Positions 14,984-21,848 of a stretch of 25,920 nucleotides of DNA are shown piece after piece. Source of the stretch: an uncultured Ruminococcus sp. (lineage in GTDB: Bacteria > Bacillota > Clostridia > Oscillospirales > Ruminococcaceae); contig UQXS01000009.1 in NCBI GenBank assembly GCA_900545125.1, forward strand, positions 1 through 25,920, in the 5' to 3' direction. The stretch's first letter is position 1. Each line of letters begins with the position of its first letter. Both the position numbers and the translations under genes were made by a program. The notes below the pieces were generated by a model. It was given only the letters and a program-made list of their open reading frames with translations, searched no databases and was not told where the DNA came from.

Positions 14984-16369
14984 ATGCCTAATATGTCATT
15001 AAAAAAGAACGAAATGCCGGTTCAGCAGCCGGATGTTAGAAATAAAAACTTCTCCGAAGTTGCTCTCGGCTACACCGAGGAACAGGCTATTGACGAGGCA
15101 AAACGCTGTCTCAACTGCAAAAACAAGCCATGTACAGGCGGATGTCCAGTGCAGATAGATATTCCTGCCTTTATTGCTCAGGTAGCAGAGGGAAATTTTG
15201 CTCAGGCTTATAAAATAATCACAAAGTCAAGCTCGCTTCCGGCTGTCTGCGGCAGAGTATGTCCGCAGGAGACGCAGTGCGAAAGCAAGTGCGTAAGAGG
15301 TATCAAGGGCGAACCGGTAGCTATCGGTCGTCTGGAACGCTTCGTTGCCGACTGGCACAACTCCCAGCCTGAAACATTGATCGAAAAGCCCGAAAGCAAC
15401 GGTCATAAGGCAGCCGTTATCGGTTCCGGCCCGTCCGGACTCGCCTGTGCCGGAGATCTGGCAAAAAAAGGCTATGATGTCACTGTTTTTGAAGCTCTCC
15501 ACGTTGCAGGAGGAGTTCTTTCATACGGAATCCCCGAATTCAGACTGCCCAAATCTATCGTTCAGAAAGAGATCGACGGACTTAAAGCGCTGGGCGTTGA
15601 TATCGAAACAAACACCGTTGTCGGAAAAACCGTTTCGGTGGACGAGCTTATGCAGAACGAGGGCTACGAGACGGTATTTATCGGATCGGGCGCAGGTCTG
15701 CCCAGATTTATGAACATTCCCGGTGAAAATCTCAACGGCGTTTATTCTGCAAATGAATTCCTCACAAGAATAAATCTCATGAAGGCATACAAGGAGAACA
15801 GCTCTACACCTATAAAAGCTGGAACTAAGGCTGTTATCGTAGGCGGCGGAAACGTTGCAATGGACGCCGCAAGATGCGCAAAAAGGCTGGGCGCTGATGT
15901 ACATATCGTATACAGACGTACCGAAAACGAGCTTCCGGCAAGAGCTGAGGAAGTCGAGCACGCAAAGGAAGAGGGAATTGTTTTCAAGTTCCTGACGAAT
16001 CCCGTGGAAATAAAGGCAGACGAAAACGGCTGGGCAAAGAGCGTTGTCTGTCAGCAGATGAAGCTCTCCGAACCTGACGCTTCCGGCAGAGCAAAGCCTG
16101 TTCCGATAGAGGGAGCTTTTATCGAAATCGAAGCTGACTGCGTTATCATGTCGATCGGAACGTCGCCGAATCCGCTTATCAAATCCACCACAAAGGGGCT
16201 TGACACCCAGAAGTGGGGCGGAATCATTGCCGATGATGACGGACTTACATCCAAAGAGGGCGTATATGCAGGCGGCGATGCCGTTACGGGCGCTGCAACG
16301 GTAATACTTGCAATGGGCGCAGGTAAAAAGGCCGCAGCCGCTATGGATAAGTATATACAGAATAAGTAA
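14984..16369 (+). CDS. nfnB: NfnB: bifurcating FAD/NADP(H)-binding subunit (GltD-like)
   Basis: Large subunit of the NfnAB complex, 461 aa, homologous to the small subunit of glutamate synthase and often annotated gltA or gltD. N-terminal cysteines for two [4Fe-4S] clusters are at 42, 45, 50, 54 and 89, 93, 99, 103. The FAD loop GSGPSG is at 147-152, and the NADPH loop is VGGGNVAMDAARCAKRLG followed by VHIVYRR. The final FAD motif is GVYAGGDAVTGAATVI. No glutamate synthase large subunit is adjacent and nfnA is, which supports NfnAB rather than GOGAT. AGGAGG ribosome binding site; followed by a strong terminator. Confidence 0.92.
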   Translation: MPNMSLKKNEMPVQQPDVRNKNFSEVALGYTEEQAIDEAKRCLNCKNKPCTGGCPVQIDIPAFIAQVAEGNFAQAYKIITKSSSLPAVCGRVCPQETQCESKCVRGIKGEPVAIGRLERFVADWHNSQPETLIEKPESNGHKAAVIGSGPSGLACAGDLAKKGYDVTVFEALHVAGGVLSYGIPEFRLPKSIVQKEIDGLKALGVDIETNTVVGKTVSVDELMQNEGYETVFIGSGAGLPRFMNIPGENLNGVYSANEFLTRINLMKAYKENSSTPIKAGTKAVIVGGGNVAMDAARCAKRLGADVHIVYRRTENELPARAEEVEHAKEEGIVFKFLTNPVEIKADENGWAKSVVCQQMKLSEPDASGRAKPVPIEGAFIEIEADCVIMSIGTSPNPLIKSTTKGLDTQKWGGIIADDDGLTSKEGVYAGGDAVTGAATVILAMGAGKKAAAAMDKYIQNK

Positions 16370-16370
16370 C

Positions 16371-16399
16371 AAAAAGGGAACGCTTCGGCGTTCCTTTTT
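16371..16399 (+). terminator. Terminator of nfnAB
   Basis: AAAAAGGGAACGC, loop TTCG, then GCGTTCCTTTTT: an extra-stable UUCG-type tetraloop hairpin followed by T5, starting 2 nt after the nfnB stop. The next bases (16402-16412, GGGGACGCTGC) resemble the GGGGACGCTGTCCCC motif of the repeat family and may be a relic. Confidence 0.92.
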
Positions 16400-16457
16400 C
16401 GTGGGGACGCTGCTTGATTCCCGATGTAAATTTGATGTTAATTATCTTCAATTATTA

Positions 16458-16486
16458 TTGACATTACAGCTAAAAAGTTATATAAT
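16458..16486 (+). promoter_or_regulatory. Sigma-A promoter of ppk1
   Basis: TTGACA (16458-16463), 17-bp spacer, TATAAT (16481-16486), about 30 nt before the ppk1 start. No Pho-box-like direct repeats were recognised. Confidence 0.8.
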
Positions 16487-16521
16487 TAAGATAATACTAC
16501 TGACAGACAGGAGATCTGATT

Positions 16522-18639
16522 ATGGAATATCTTGAAAACCGTGAATTATCATGGCTGAAATTTAATAAAAGGGTTCTCGAAGAAGCTGTCGATGCCAATA
16601 ATCCGCTTCTCGAAAGAATATCGTTTTCTGCAATTTATCAGAGCAATCTTGACGAATTCTTTATGGTTCGTGTAGGCTCTCTCACCGACAGAGCCATAAC
16701 CGATAAAAAGAAAAAAGACAGCCGCACAAACATGACCGCCGCTCAGCAGCTCGATGCAATCTTTACCGCCGTAAGAAGATTACAGCCCGGCGTTGAAGAA
16801 GCCTACAGAAAAAATATGGAAGAACTCGCCCAATACGGCTTTGAACAGGTAACAATGGAATCGGCAACAAAGGAAGAACATGACTTTCTGGAACTTTACT
16901 TCAAACGTGAAATAAAGCCGTTTATCTCCGGTATCGTGGTAAACGATGCCCTGCCTTTCCCGTTCCTCAAAAATAAGGAGATCTACGCCGTTGTGCAGTT
17001 CAGCTCCAAAAAAGATATTTCCATTGGCATCATCCCGGTATCATATGACCACGGAGAACGCATGATTCCTCTGGGAAACGGCGGCAAACGCTTTATTCTT
17101 ACCGAAGATGTCATAATACACTTTGCACACCTTATGTTCAAAAATTACAAGGTCATCGACCGTGCGCTTGTGAGAGTTACACGCAATGCCGATATCATGG
17201 CGACCGGAAAAGGTGAGGAATTCCGCCGCAATATGGAAGAACTCGTGGCAAAACGAAAAAAACTTGCTCCGGTTCGGCTGGAGATCTCCGACGATTTCTC
17301 CAACGACGCCCTTGACTATATCTGCAAAAAACTGAAAATCAAAAATTCACGAGTATTTACCTCACGCATCCCCCTTGATGTGTCGTTCCTCTTTGCTCTC
17401 CAGGAACTCGACGGCAGAGAAGAACTCCACTATACAAAACGTTCCCCGAGAGTTCCGGCTGTGCTGTCCGAGAAAAAATCCATGTTCGCCCAGATAAAGG
17501 CAAAGGATATGCTCCTCAGCTATCCCTTTGAATCAATGAGCCTGTCATTCATCAGACTGCTCCAGGAATCTGCCGCCGACCCGAAAGTCACTTCCATAAA
17601 AATAACGCTCTACCGCCTTGCACGAAACAGCAAAGTTATTGACGCTCTCTGCACTGCCGCTGAAAACGGCAAGGAAGTACTCGTTATGATAGAACTCCGT
17701 GCCCGATTCGATGAGGCAAATAATATCGAGTGGTCTAAAGTTCTTCAGCAGGCAGGAGTAAAAGTCATCTACGGTCCGAAGGATTACAAAGCCCATTCAA
17801 AGCTCCTTCTCATTACAAGGAAGGCTCCCGGCGGCGGTTATGATTATGTAACGCAGGTCGGTACAGGCAACTACAACGAAAAGACTTCGGCTATATACAC
17901 CGATCTTATGCTCCTGACGGCAGACAGTGAAATTGCCGCCGATGCAGAAGCCGTATTCAGCGGACTTATCAACGGAACTTTTGTTGAAAATACCAACAAG
18001 CTCCTTGTCTCTCCGCTTGCTCTCAGACCGCAGATAATAACCATGATGGACGAACAGATAAAAATTTCCGAAAACGGCGGAAACGGCTATATTGCTGCAA
18101 AAATAAACTCCCTCTGCGATATGGTGATAATCAATAAGCTGACAGAAGCATCGCAGGCAGGAGTTAAAATCGACCTGATAGTCAGGGGAATATGCTGCGT
18201 TATCCCCGGTGTTGAGGGATATACGGAAAATATCACCGTCCGCAGTATAGTGGGACGTTTTCTGGAACACAGCCGTATATTTATATTCGGCAAGGCGGGA
18301 AAAGAGCAGAAGATATACATAGGCTCTGCGGATTATATGAGCAGAAATACTATCCGACGTGTTGAAGTTGCTGCTCCCGTTGAGGACGAAAGACTGAAAA
18401 AACGTATCCGGGATATGTTCACGGTGCTCATGAAAGACAACGTAAAAGCACGTGTAATGAACAGCGACGGCACTTATGTCCATGCAGAACGCAAAGACGG
18501 CGAAGAACCGCTTAATTCTCAGGAGTATCTTTACGCCGAAGCCTATAAACGCCTTGAAGATAAAAAGGCTCGTCAGGAACAACTGCGAATAAACCGAAGC
18601 AAATCAAATAAAAAACGTACAGTAAAAAAGAATAAGTAA
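16522..18639 (+). CDS. ppk1: Polyphosphate kinase 1
   Basis: Reversible enzyme that makes inorganic polyphosphate from ATP, 705 aa, normal length. It starts with NRELSWLKFNKRVLEEA, the PPK1 N-terminal signature. The two catalytic-core histidines are His425 in YKAHSKLLLI (equivalent to the phosphorylated E. coli His435) and His583 in FLEHSRIFIFG (equivalent to His592). The ARFDEANNIEW and GTGNYNEKTSAIYTDL motifs are present. It has a Lys/Arg-rich tail after about residue 680. AGGAG ribosome binding site. It is a single-gene unit with its own promoter; no ppx gene is adjacent. Confidence 0.97.
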   Translation: MEYLENRELSWLKFNKRVLEEAVDANNPLLERISFSAIYQSNLDEFFMVRVGSLTDRAITDKKKKDSRTNMTAAQQLDAIFTAVRRLQPGVEEAYRKNMEELAQYGFEQVTMESATKEEHDFLELYFKREIKPFISGIVVNDALPFPFLKNKEIYAVVQFSSKKDISIGIIPVSYDHGERMIPLGNGGKRFILTEDVIIHFAHLMFKNYKVIDRALVRVTRNADIMATGKGEEFRRNMEELVAKRKKLAPVRLEISDDFSNDALDYICKKLKIKNSRVFTSRIPLDVSFLFALQELDGREELHYTKRSPRVPAVLSEKKSMFAQIKAKDMLLSYPFESMSLSFIRLLQESAADPKVTSIKITLYRLARNSKVIDALCTAAENGKEVLVMIELRARFDEANNIEWSKVLQQAGVKVIYGPKDYKAHSKLLLITRKAPGGGYDYVTQVGTGNYNEKTSAIYTDLMLLTADSEIAADAEAVFSGLINGTFVENTNKLLVSPLALRPQIITMMDEQIKISENGGNGYIAAKINSLCDMVIINKLTEASQAGVKIDLIVRGICCVIPGVEGYTENITVRSIVGRFLEHSRIFIFGKAGKEQKIYIGSADYMSRNTIRRVEVAAPVEDERLKKRIRDMFTVLMKDNVKARVMNSDGTYVHAERKDGEEPLNSQEYLYAEAYKRLEDKKARQEQLRINRSKSNKKRTVKKNK

Positions 18640-18654
18640 TACCGTTAATATAAG

Positions 18655-18772
18655 TGGGGGGACGCTGCTCCTAACGGTCGCCCGTACCCTCTGTCACTTC
18701 GTGACATCTCCCTACACTGTAGGGAGTCACCCCATACCCCCAGCCAAAGGGGGATTCCCCCTTTGGAAACCC
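18655..18772. repeat. Palindromic repeat family, copy B (inverted relative to copy A)
   Basis: Non-coding. On the minus strand a stretch of about 40 nt matches copy A almost base for base: GGGTGACTCCC, palindrome, TGTCAC/GTGACA, GAGGG. Stems: TGTCAC/GTGACA (18692-18706), CTCCCTACA/TGTAGGGAG (18708-18726), CCAAAGGGGG/CCCCCTTTGG (18744-18766). The middle stem differs from copy A by a compensated pair (C-G to T-A). Together with the adjoining hairpin at 18778 it fills most of the 256-bp gap between ppk1 and the minus-strand operon. Confidence 0.75.
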
Positions 18773-18777
18773 AATGT

Positions 18778-18820
18778 CAATAATCCCCATTATCCCGTAA
18801 AGAGATAATGGGGATTATTG
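18778..18820. repeat. Perfect 17-bp hairpin adjoining copy B
   Basis: CAATAATCCCCATTATC (18778-18794) is the exact reverse complement of 18804-18820, with a 9-nt loop. There is no T-run on either strand, so it is not a standard terminator, although it could still end or stabilise transcripts. On the minus strand the loop reads TCTTTACGG, nearly the loop of the hairpin next to copy C at 21702. It probably belongs to the same mobile repeat unit. Confidence 0.7.
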
Positions 18821-18895
18821 GAGTAAGTCCAAAAAGAAACTCCTCATCGGCAAGAAAATGAAAGACATCGCTCTCCTGCTATACTAACGAAATGC

Positions 18896-19186
18896 CTATA
18901 TTCTTTCATCTGTATGGGTTATTACAATATCGTCTATTATTACGAAATCCTTTACACGATGTCTTTCCCTGGCAGGCTGAGGAGGAGCTTTTTTTATTTC
19001 CGCAGCCGGTGCGGCAGGTATTTCCCGAACGGGCGGAGCAGATATTTCCTGATTTTTCCGCTGCTGTTTCAATTCTTTCTTTCGTGCTCTTTTTTCCTTT
19101 ATTGCGATAATACTCCACATAATGATGTTTATTATCACGAATGCCGCTGCGGCTGCGGCTATAACCATTATTTCATATTTAGTCAT
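18896..19186 (-). CDS. Small single-pass membrane protein of the FHA/PP2C operon
   Basis: Unrecognised 96-aa protein. An N-terminal hydrophobic helix (residues 5-28, with a run of alanines and then VIINIIMW) is followed by a strongly basic stretch (KEKRARKKELKQQRK), indicating a cytoplasmic C-terminus. A Pro/Ala-rich linker (about 50-75) leads to the C-terminal segment DFVIIDDIVITHTDERI, which could be a short binding motif. ATG 19186 is chosen because AGGTGA lies 5 nt upstream; a GTG at 19195 would overlap that site. It begins 15 bp after the PP2C stop. No function is assigned; its context suggests a membrane anchor or substrate in the same phospho-signalling unit. Confidence 0.65.
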   Translation of the reverse strand: MTKYEIMVIAAAAAAFVIINIIMWSIIAIKEKRARKKELKQQRKNQEISAPPVREIPAAPAAEIKKAPPQPARERHRVKDFVIIDDIVITHTDERI

Positions 19187-19201
19187 TGCGTTCACCTGAT
19201 G

Positions 19202-19969
19202 TCAATACTCTGCCCTGAACATTACCGCAGAAATATTGTCCTGTTCCTTTCTGCTTTTGACTGTTTCTATAAGCTCTCTGAGTTTCGCTTTCATGGAGCT
19301 TCCGGTGGTGACAAGTTTCGGAGAAAGTCCGCCGAATATTTCTTCTTCGGTGATAACATGGCGGAAACCGTCGGAACATATCAGATAATTAGCACCGCTT
19401 TCGATCGTTCCGAATTTTATTTCCGGCGTGATATCACCGGAAACGCCTATACACTGGGTAAGCGCATTGCGTCTTGGATCTCTCTTTGCCTGTTCGGAAG
19501 TCATGTTTCCTTTTTTTAATTCACTGTTCACAAAGGTATGATCTTCCGTAAGCTGTTTTATCCGGTATGACAGCTTATAAATACGGCTGTCACCGATATG
19601 AAATGTCATCATATTATTGTTTACGGCTATAATACCCGTTACGGTAGTTCCGAGCTGAACGCCGTTCCGCTGTCCGTAACCGATAATGCGTGCATTGAGC
19701 TTTTTCAGCCTGTTGAGAACGCTCTGTCCGGCATCTCTCCAACTCCAGTTTTCCAGTTCATATGCAAGTTCGCAGTCGAACCAGTCGGAAAAGCTGCGGA
19801 CGACCTCTGCGCTTGCAAGCTCCCCTTTTGACAGTCCGCCCATGCCGTCGCATATCATAACAAGAGCTGCTCTGCCCTTTTCTGTTCGGGCATTTTTTAC
19901 GCATATGCTGTCCTGATTTACCTTTTTTGAAATGCCGATATCCGTTTCGGCTGCTACTGTATAATTCAT
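19202..19969 (-). CDS. PP2C-family serine/threonine protein phosphatase
   Basis: Mn2+/Mg2+-dependent phosphatase of about 255 aa, similar in size to bacterial PrpC/Stp. Motifs in order: ETDIGISKKVNQDS (Asp20), VMICDGMGG (Asp41, metal ligand), FHIGDSRIYKL, LTQCIG, YLICSDGFRHVI, and QDNISAVMF near the end. The start at 19969 (MNYTVAAETD) has AGGAGA about 8 nt upstream. A frame extension to 20038 would run into the FHA gene and is rejected. It sits 19 bp after the FHA gene stop. PP2C enzymes normally reverse a Hanks-type kinase, and no kinase is encoded in this operon. Confidence 0.93.
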   Translation of the reverse strand: MNYTVAAETDIGISKKVNQDSICVKNARTEKGRAALVMICDGMGGLSKGELASAEVVRSFSDWFDCELAYELENWSWRDAGQSVLNRLKKLNARIIGYGQRNGVQLGTTVTGIIAVNNNMMTFHIGDSRIYKLSYRIKQLTEDHTFVNSELKKGNMTSEQAKRDPRRNALTQCIGVSGDITPEIKFGTIESGANYLICSDGFRHVITEEEIFGGLSPKLVTTGSSMKAKLRELIETVKSRKEQDNISAVMFRAEY

Positions 19970-19988
19970 TTTAATGTTCTCCTGAGGA

Positions 19989-20999
19989 TCACTTTTCTGT
20001 AAAAACAAAATTTTCGTCCGAAAGCCGTATCTCATCACCGAAATTGATTTTAATTTCTGCCATAGGCTGTACGGGAGTTCCGTTAATAAAAGTTCTGTTG
20101 GTGGAATTGTTGTCTTTTATGTAAAATCCGTCATCTCTGCGGAAAATAAAAGCGTGAACACGGCTGACAGTCCGGTTGTTCGTAACGCAGTAATCGACCT
20201 TGGCACGTTCCTTGCCTATAATCAGCTGCTCCTTGTCAACAGCGATTTCCTCGTTGTTGGAACGTCTTACAAGTACGGGAGATCTTCTGAGAACAGTGGC
20301 AGGAATTTCAGGCTGTTCGTAATGTCTCACGACTGTTTTCGGATCTTCAAAAGTATTGTTTGCAGGAACTTCCGGCGGAATCGGCTGAACCGGAGGAACA
20401 GACGCTCTGTTGCAGGGAGTCAGATTTCCGCCGATAAAGTTATATGCGGCAGGTGAGACGTTTCTGATAAAATTCTCAATATCGCCGACAGGAAAACCAC
20501 TCAGACGGCTGGCAAATGCAATAAATTCGTTTATTCCTGCCTGATCCTGCGGCGATGCATATTTCAGCATCGAGCATAACTGTCCGAAACAGCGCATAAA
20601 CCCCGTATTCGGCGACTGGAGATTGGCAAAAGGCTGATATACAAGACCTAAAAATCCGTTATCGGGACAGATAGTCATGCAGTCCGGATCAAGGCAGATC
20701 TTAGACAGATCTGCTCCTGAATCTGCCGCTATTTTATAAGCCTCCAGAAGCTGAGCGATAATCATGTAAAACTGTGCCCTGTTTATGGGACGGCGGAGAA
20801 ATCGGCTTAAAACCATGCAGTTTGCGTTCCTGAAAGGATAAACTGCCGCACCGCTGCGCTCAATACGGGGACAAAGAAAAATCGGACGGCAGCTCAGGTT
20901 TCCGGCAATATTTACATCATTGTAATTCAGCTGTTCTCTGGAAACGGGAGTTACCTCAAAACTGCCGCCGTTCTTTTTTATATATTTAAACTTAGCCAT
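19989..20999 (-). CDS. FHA-domain protein with DUF6382-like N-terminal domain
   Basis: 336-aa cytoplasmic protein. The C-terminal FHA domain (about 240-336) has the phosphothreonine-binding set: IIGKERAKVDYCV, RTVSRVH (Ser279, His282) and NSTNRTFINGTPV. Proline-rich linker at about 200-235. The N-terminal 190 residues are helical and weakly reminiscent of a pseudokinase-like fold; in clostridial FHA proteins this region is usually labelled DUF6382 (from memory, not searched). GAGGAGAG lies 8 nt before the ATG. It is first gene of a three-gene minus-strand operon with PP2C and a membrane protein. FHA plus PP2C implies readout of threonine phosphorylation, with the kinase encoded elsewhere. Confidence 0.88.
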   Translation of the reverse strand: MAKFKYIKKNGGSFEVTPVSREQLNYNDVNIAGNLSCRPIFLCPRIERSGAAVYPFRNANCMVLSRFLRRPINRAQFYMIIAQLLEAYKIAADSGADLSKICLDPDCMTICPDNGFLGLVYQPFANLQSPNTGFMRCFGQLCSMLKYASPQDQAGINEFIAFASRLSGFPVGDIENFIRNVSPAAYNFIGGNLTPCNRASVPPVQPIPPEVPANNTFEDPKTVVRHYEQPEIPATVLRRSPVLVRRSNNEEIAVDKEQLIIGKERAKVDYCVTNNRTVSRVHAFIFRRDDGFYIKDNNSTNRTFINGTPVQPMAEIKINFGDEIRLSDENFVFTEK

Positions 21000-21063
21000 A
21001 AGCTACACTCTCCTCAGCTCTGTCCGGTCTTTATCTTCCAGCGGACATTATTTTCATAATATT

Positions 21064-21092
21064 ATTATACAATATAAAGAGATTCAAGTCAA
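21064..21092 (-). promoter_or_regulatory. Sigma-A promoter of the FHA/PP2C operon
   Basis: On the minus strand: TTGACT (21092-21087), 17-bp spacer, TATAAT (21069-21064), giving a leader of about 60 nt before the FHA gene. Confidence 0.75.
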
Positions 21093-21106
21093 GTAAATTT
21101 ATAGCC

Positions 21107-21146
21107 TTACTTTTCAACAGCTTGCAGATGATATGTTGAAAAGTAA
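21107..21146. promoter_or_regulatory. 13-bp inverted repeat between divergent promoters
   Basis: TTACTTTTCAACA (21107-21119) pairs perfectly with TGTTGAAAAGTAA (21134-21146) across 14 nt. It lies 15 bp upstream of the -35 box of the minus-strand promoter and about 70 bp upstream of the ylxM promoter. It could be an operator for a dimeric regulator or a transcript stem. Confidence 0.45.
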
Positions 21147-21169
21147 AAGCGGATTTGTTGGTTTGATAT

Positions 21170-21200
21170 AAAATCACTGCACATCCCATGTGATTTTTTT
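21170..21200 (+). terminator. Terminator-like hairpin with no gene upstream
   Basis: AAAATCAC (21170-21177) pairs with GTGATTTT (21190-21197), followed by more T. An alternative inner stem is CACAT/ATGTG. The T-run is on the plus strand, yet no plus-strand gene lies between ppk1 and this point. The 285-bp gap 21000-21283 otherwise holds the two divergent promoters and the inverted repeat at 21107. Confidence 0.4.
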
Positions 21201-21213
21201 ATGCTTTAATCCC

Positions 21214-21242
21214 TTGACAAATCAGTAATAATGATGTATAAT
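21214..21242 (+). promoter_or_regulatory. Sigma-A promoter of ylxM
   Basis: TTGACA (21214-21219), 17-bp spacer, TATAAT (21237-21242), about 35 nt before the ylxM start. Confidence 0.8.
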
Positions 21243-21283
21243 AAGTGTAAAGTATTTTTAGATTACACCAACGAGGGTCTGAT

Positions 21284-21619
21284 ATGGCTAAGGAACTTAA
21301 ATTTGTTATGCTCCTTGACTGCTACGGCGACTTGCTCACCGAACATCAGCGAAACGTTATGGAGCTTTATTACTGTGAAGATCTTTCTCTTGCGGAAATC
21401 GGCAGCCCTATGGGTATCACCCGTCAGGCAGTTATGAGCCTTATAAAACGAACCGAAGCAATTCTCCTCAATTATGAGGAAAAACTCGGATTCGCCAGCC
21501 GTCTCGGCAAAATGAAAGAATGCTTCGGAAATATCGCCGCTCTTGCGGAAAATATAAATGACGACAGTCTCCGGCTCTCCGTTCTTGCAGAAGTGGAAAA
21601 AGGGCTTGAGATACTATAA
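21284..21619 (+). CDS. ylxM: YlxM-family putative helix-turn-helix protein, SRP-associated
   Basis: 111-aa protein of the YlxM/p13 family, whose genes usually sit directly before ffh and which is linked to the signal recognition particle. Residues 15-60 look like a sigma-70 region 4-type helix-turn-helix: LLTEHQRNVMELYYCEDLSL, then EIGSPMGITRQAVMSLIKR. The C-terminal half is helical. Ribosome binding site GAGGG. The usual tight link to ffh is broken here by a 229-bp gap that holds a palindromic repeat. Confidence 0.9.
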   Translation: MAKELKFVMLLDCYGDLLTEHQRNVMELYYCEDLSLAEIGSPMGITRQAVMSLIKRTEAILLNYEEKLGFASRLGKMKECFGNIAALAENINDDSLRLSVLAEVEKGLEIL

Positions 21620-21701
21620 TTTAAAAGCAATATTGATAATATAAGCGATTCTGCTTTCTATACTCATGTTAAAAGAAGTTTTTCACTGTGGACATTCACT
21701 A

Positions 21702-21744
21702 TAATTATTATTATTACTCCTTTACGGAGTAATAATAATAATTA
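21702..21744. repeat. Perfect 19-bp hairpin adjoining copy C
   Basis: TAATTATTATTATTACTCC (21702-21720), loop TTTAC, then the exact reverse complement (21726-21744). No T-run follows. It stands in the same place relative to copy C as the 18778-18820 hairpin does to copy B, and the loop region (CCTTTACGG) matches that hairpin's loop (TCTTTACGG on the minus strand) although the stems differ. It may also stop readthrough from ylxM. Confidence 0.7.
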
Positions 21745-21749
21745 ATAAT

Positions 21750-21806
21750 GGGTTTCCAAAGGGAATGTACTTCCCTTTGGCAGGGGTGTGGGGACAGCGT
21801 CCCCGC
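21750..21806. repeat. Palindromic repeat family, copy C (short)
   Basis: Begins GGGTTTCCAAAGGG, as copy B does on the minus strand. Hairpins: CCAAAGGGA/TCCCTTTGG (21756-21780) and GGGGAC/GTCCCC (21790-21804). CCCTTTGGCAGGGG followed by GGGGAC...GTCCCC matches the right part of copy A. The central CTCCC palindrome and TGTCAC stem of A and B are missing, so this is a deletion form. It ends about 30 bp before the ffh ribosome binding site. Confidence 0.7.
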
Positions 21807-21848
21807 TTAATAGTTGTTGATATTAATTATAAAAAGAGGAGATACAGC

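Noticed and set aside
14984..16369. Glutamate synthase small subunit (gltD)
   Set aside because: No gltB is nearby and nfnA is adjacent by one base, so the NfnB assignment is stronger.
15521..16372. Long open frame (283 aa) on the minus strand
   Set aside because: It lies wholly antisense to nfnB, has no ribosome binding site and no recognisable motif; the plus strand is clearly coding.
17797..18582. Long open frame (261 aa) on the minus strand
   Set aside because: Antisense shadow of ppk1, low-complexity and without family motifs.
18914..19519. Plus-strand open frame of 201 aa
   Set aside because: Antisense to the PP2C and membrane-protein genes, which have ribosome binding sites and conserved motifs.
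18896..20999. Type VII secretion locus suggested by the FHA protein
   Set aside because: No EssC-type ATPase, WXG100 or EssB gene is present in the window.
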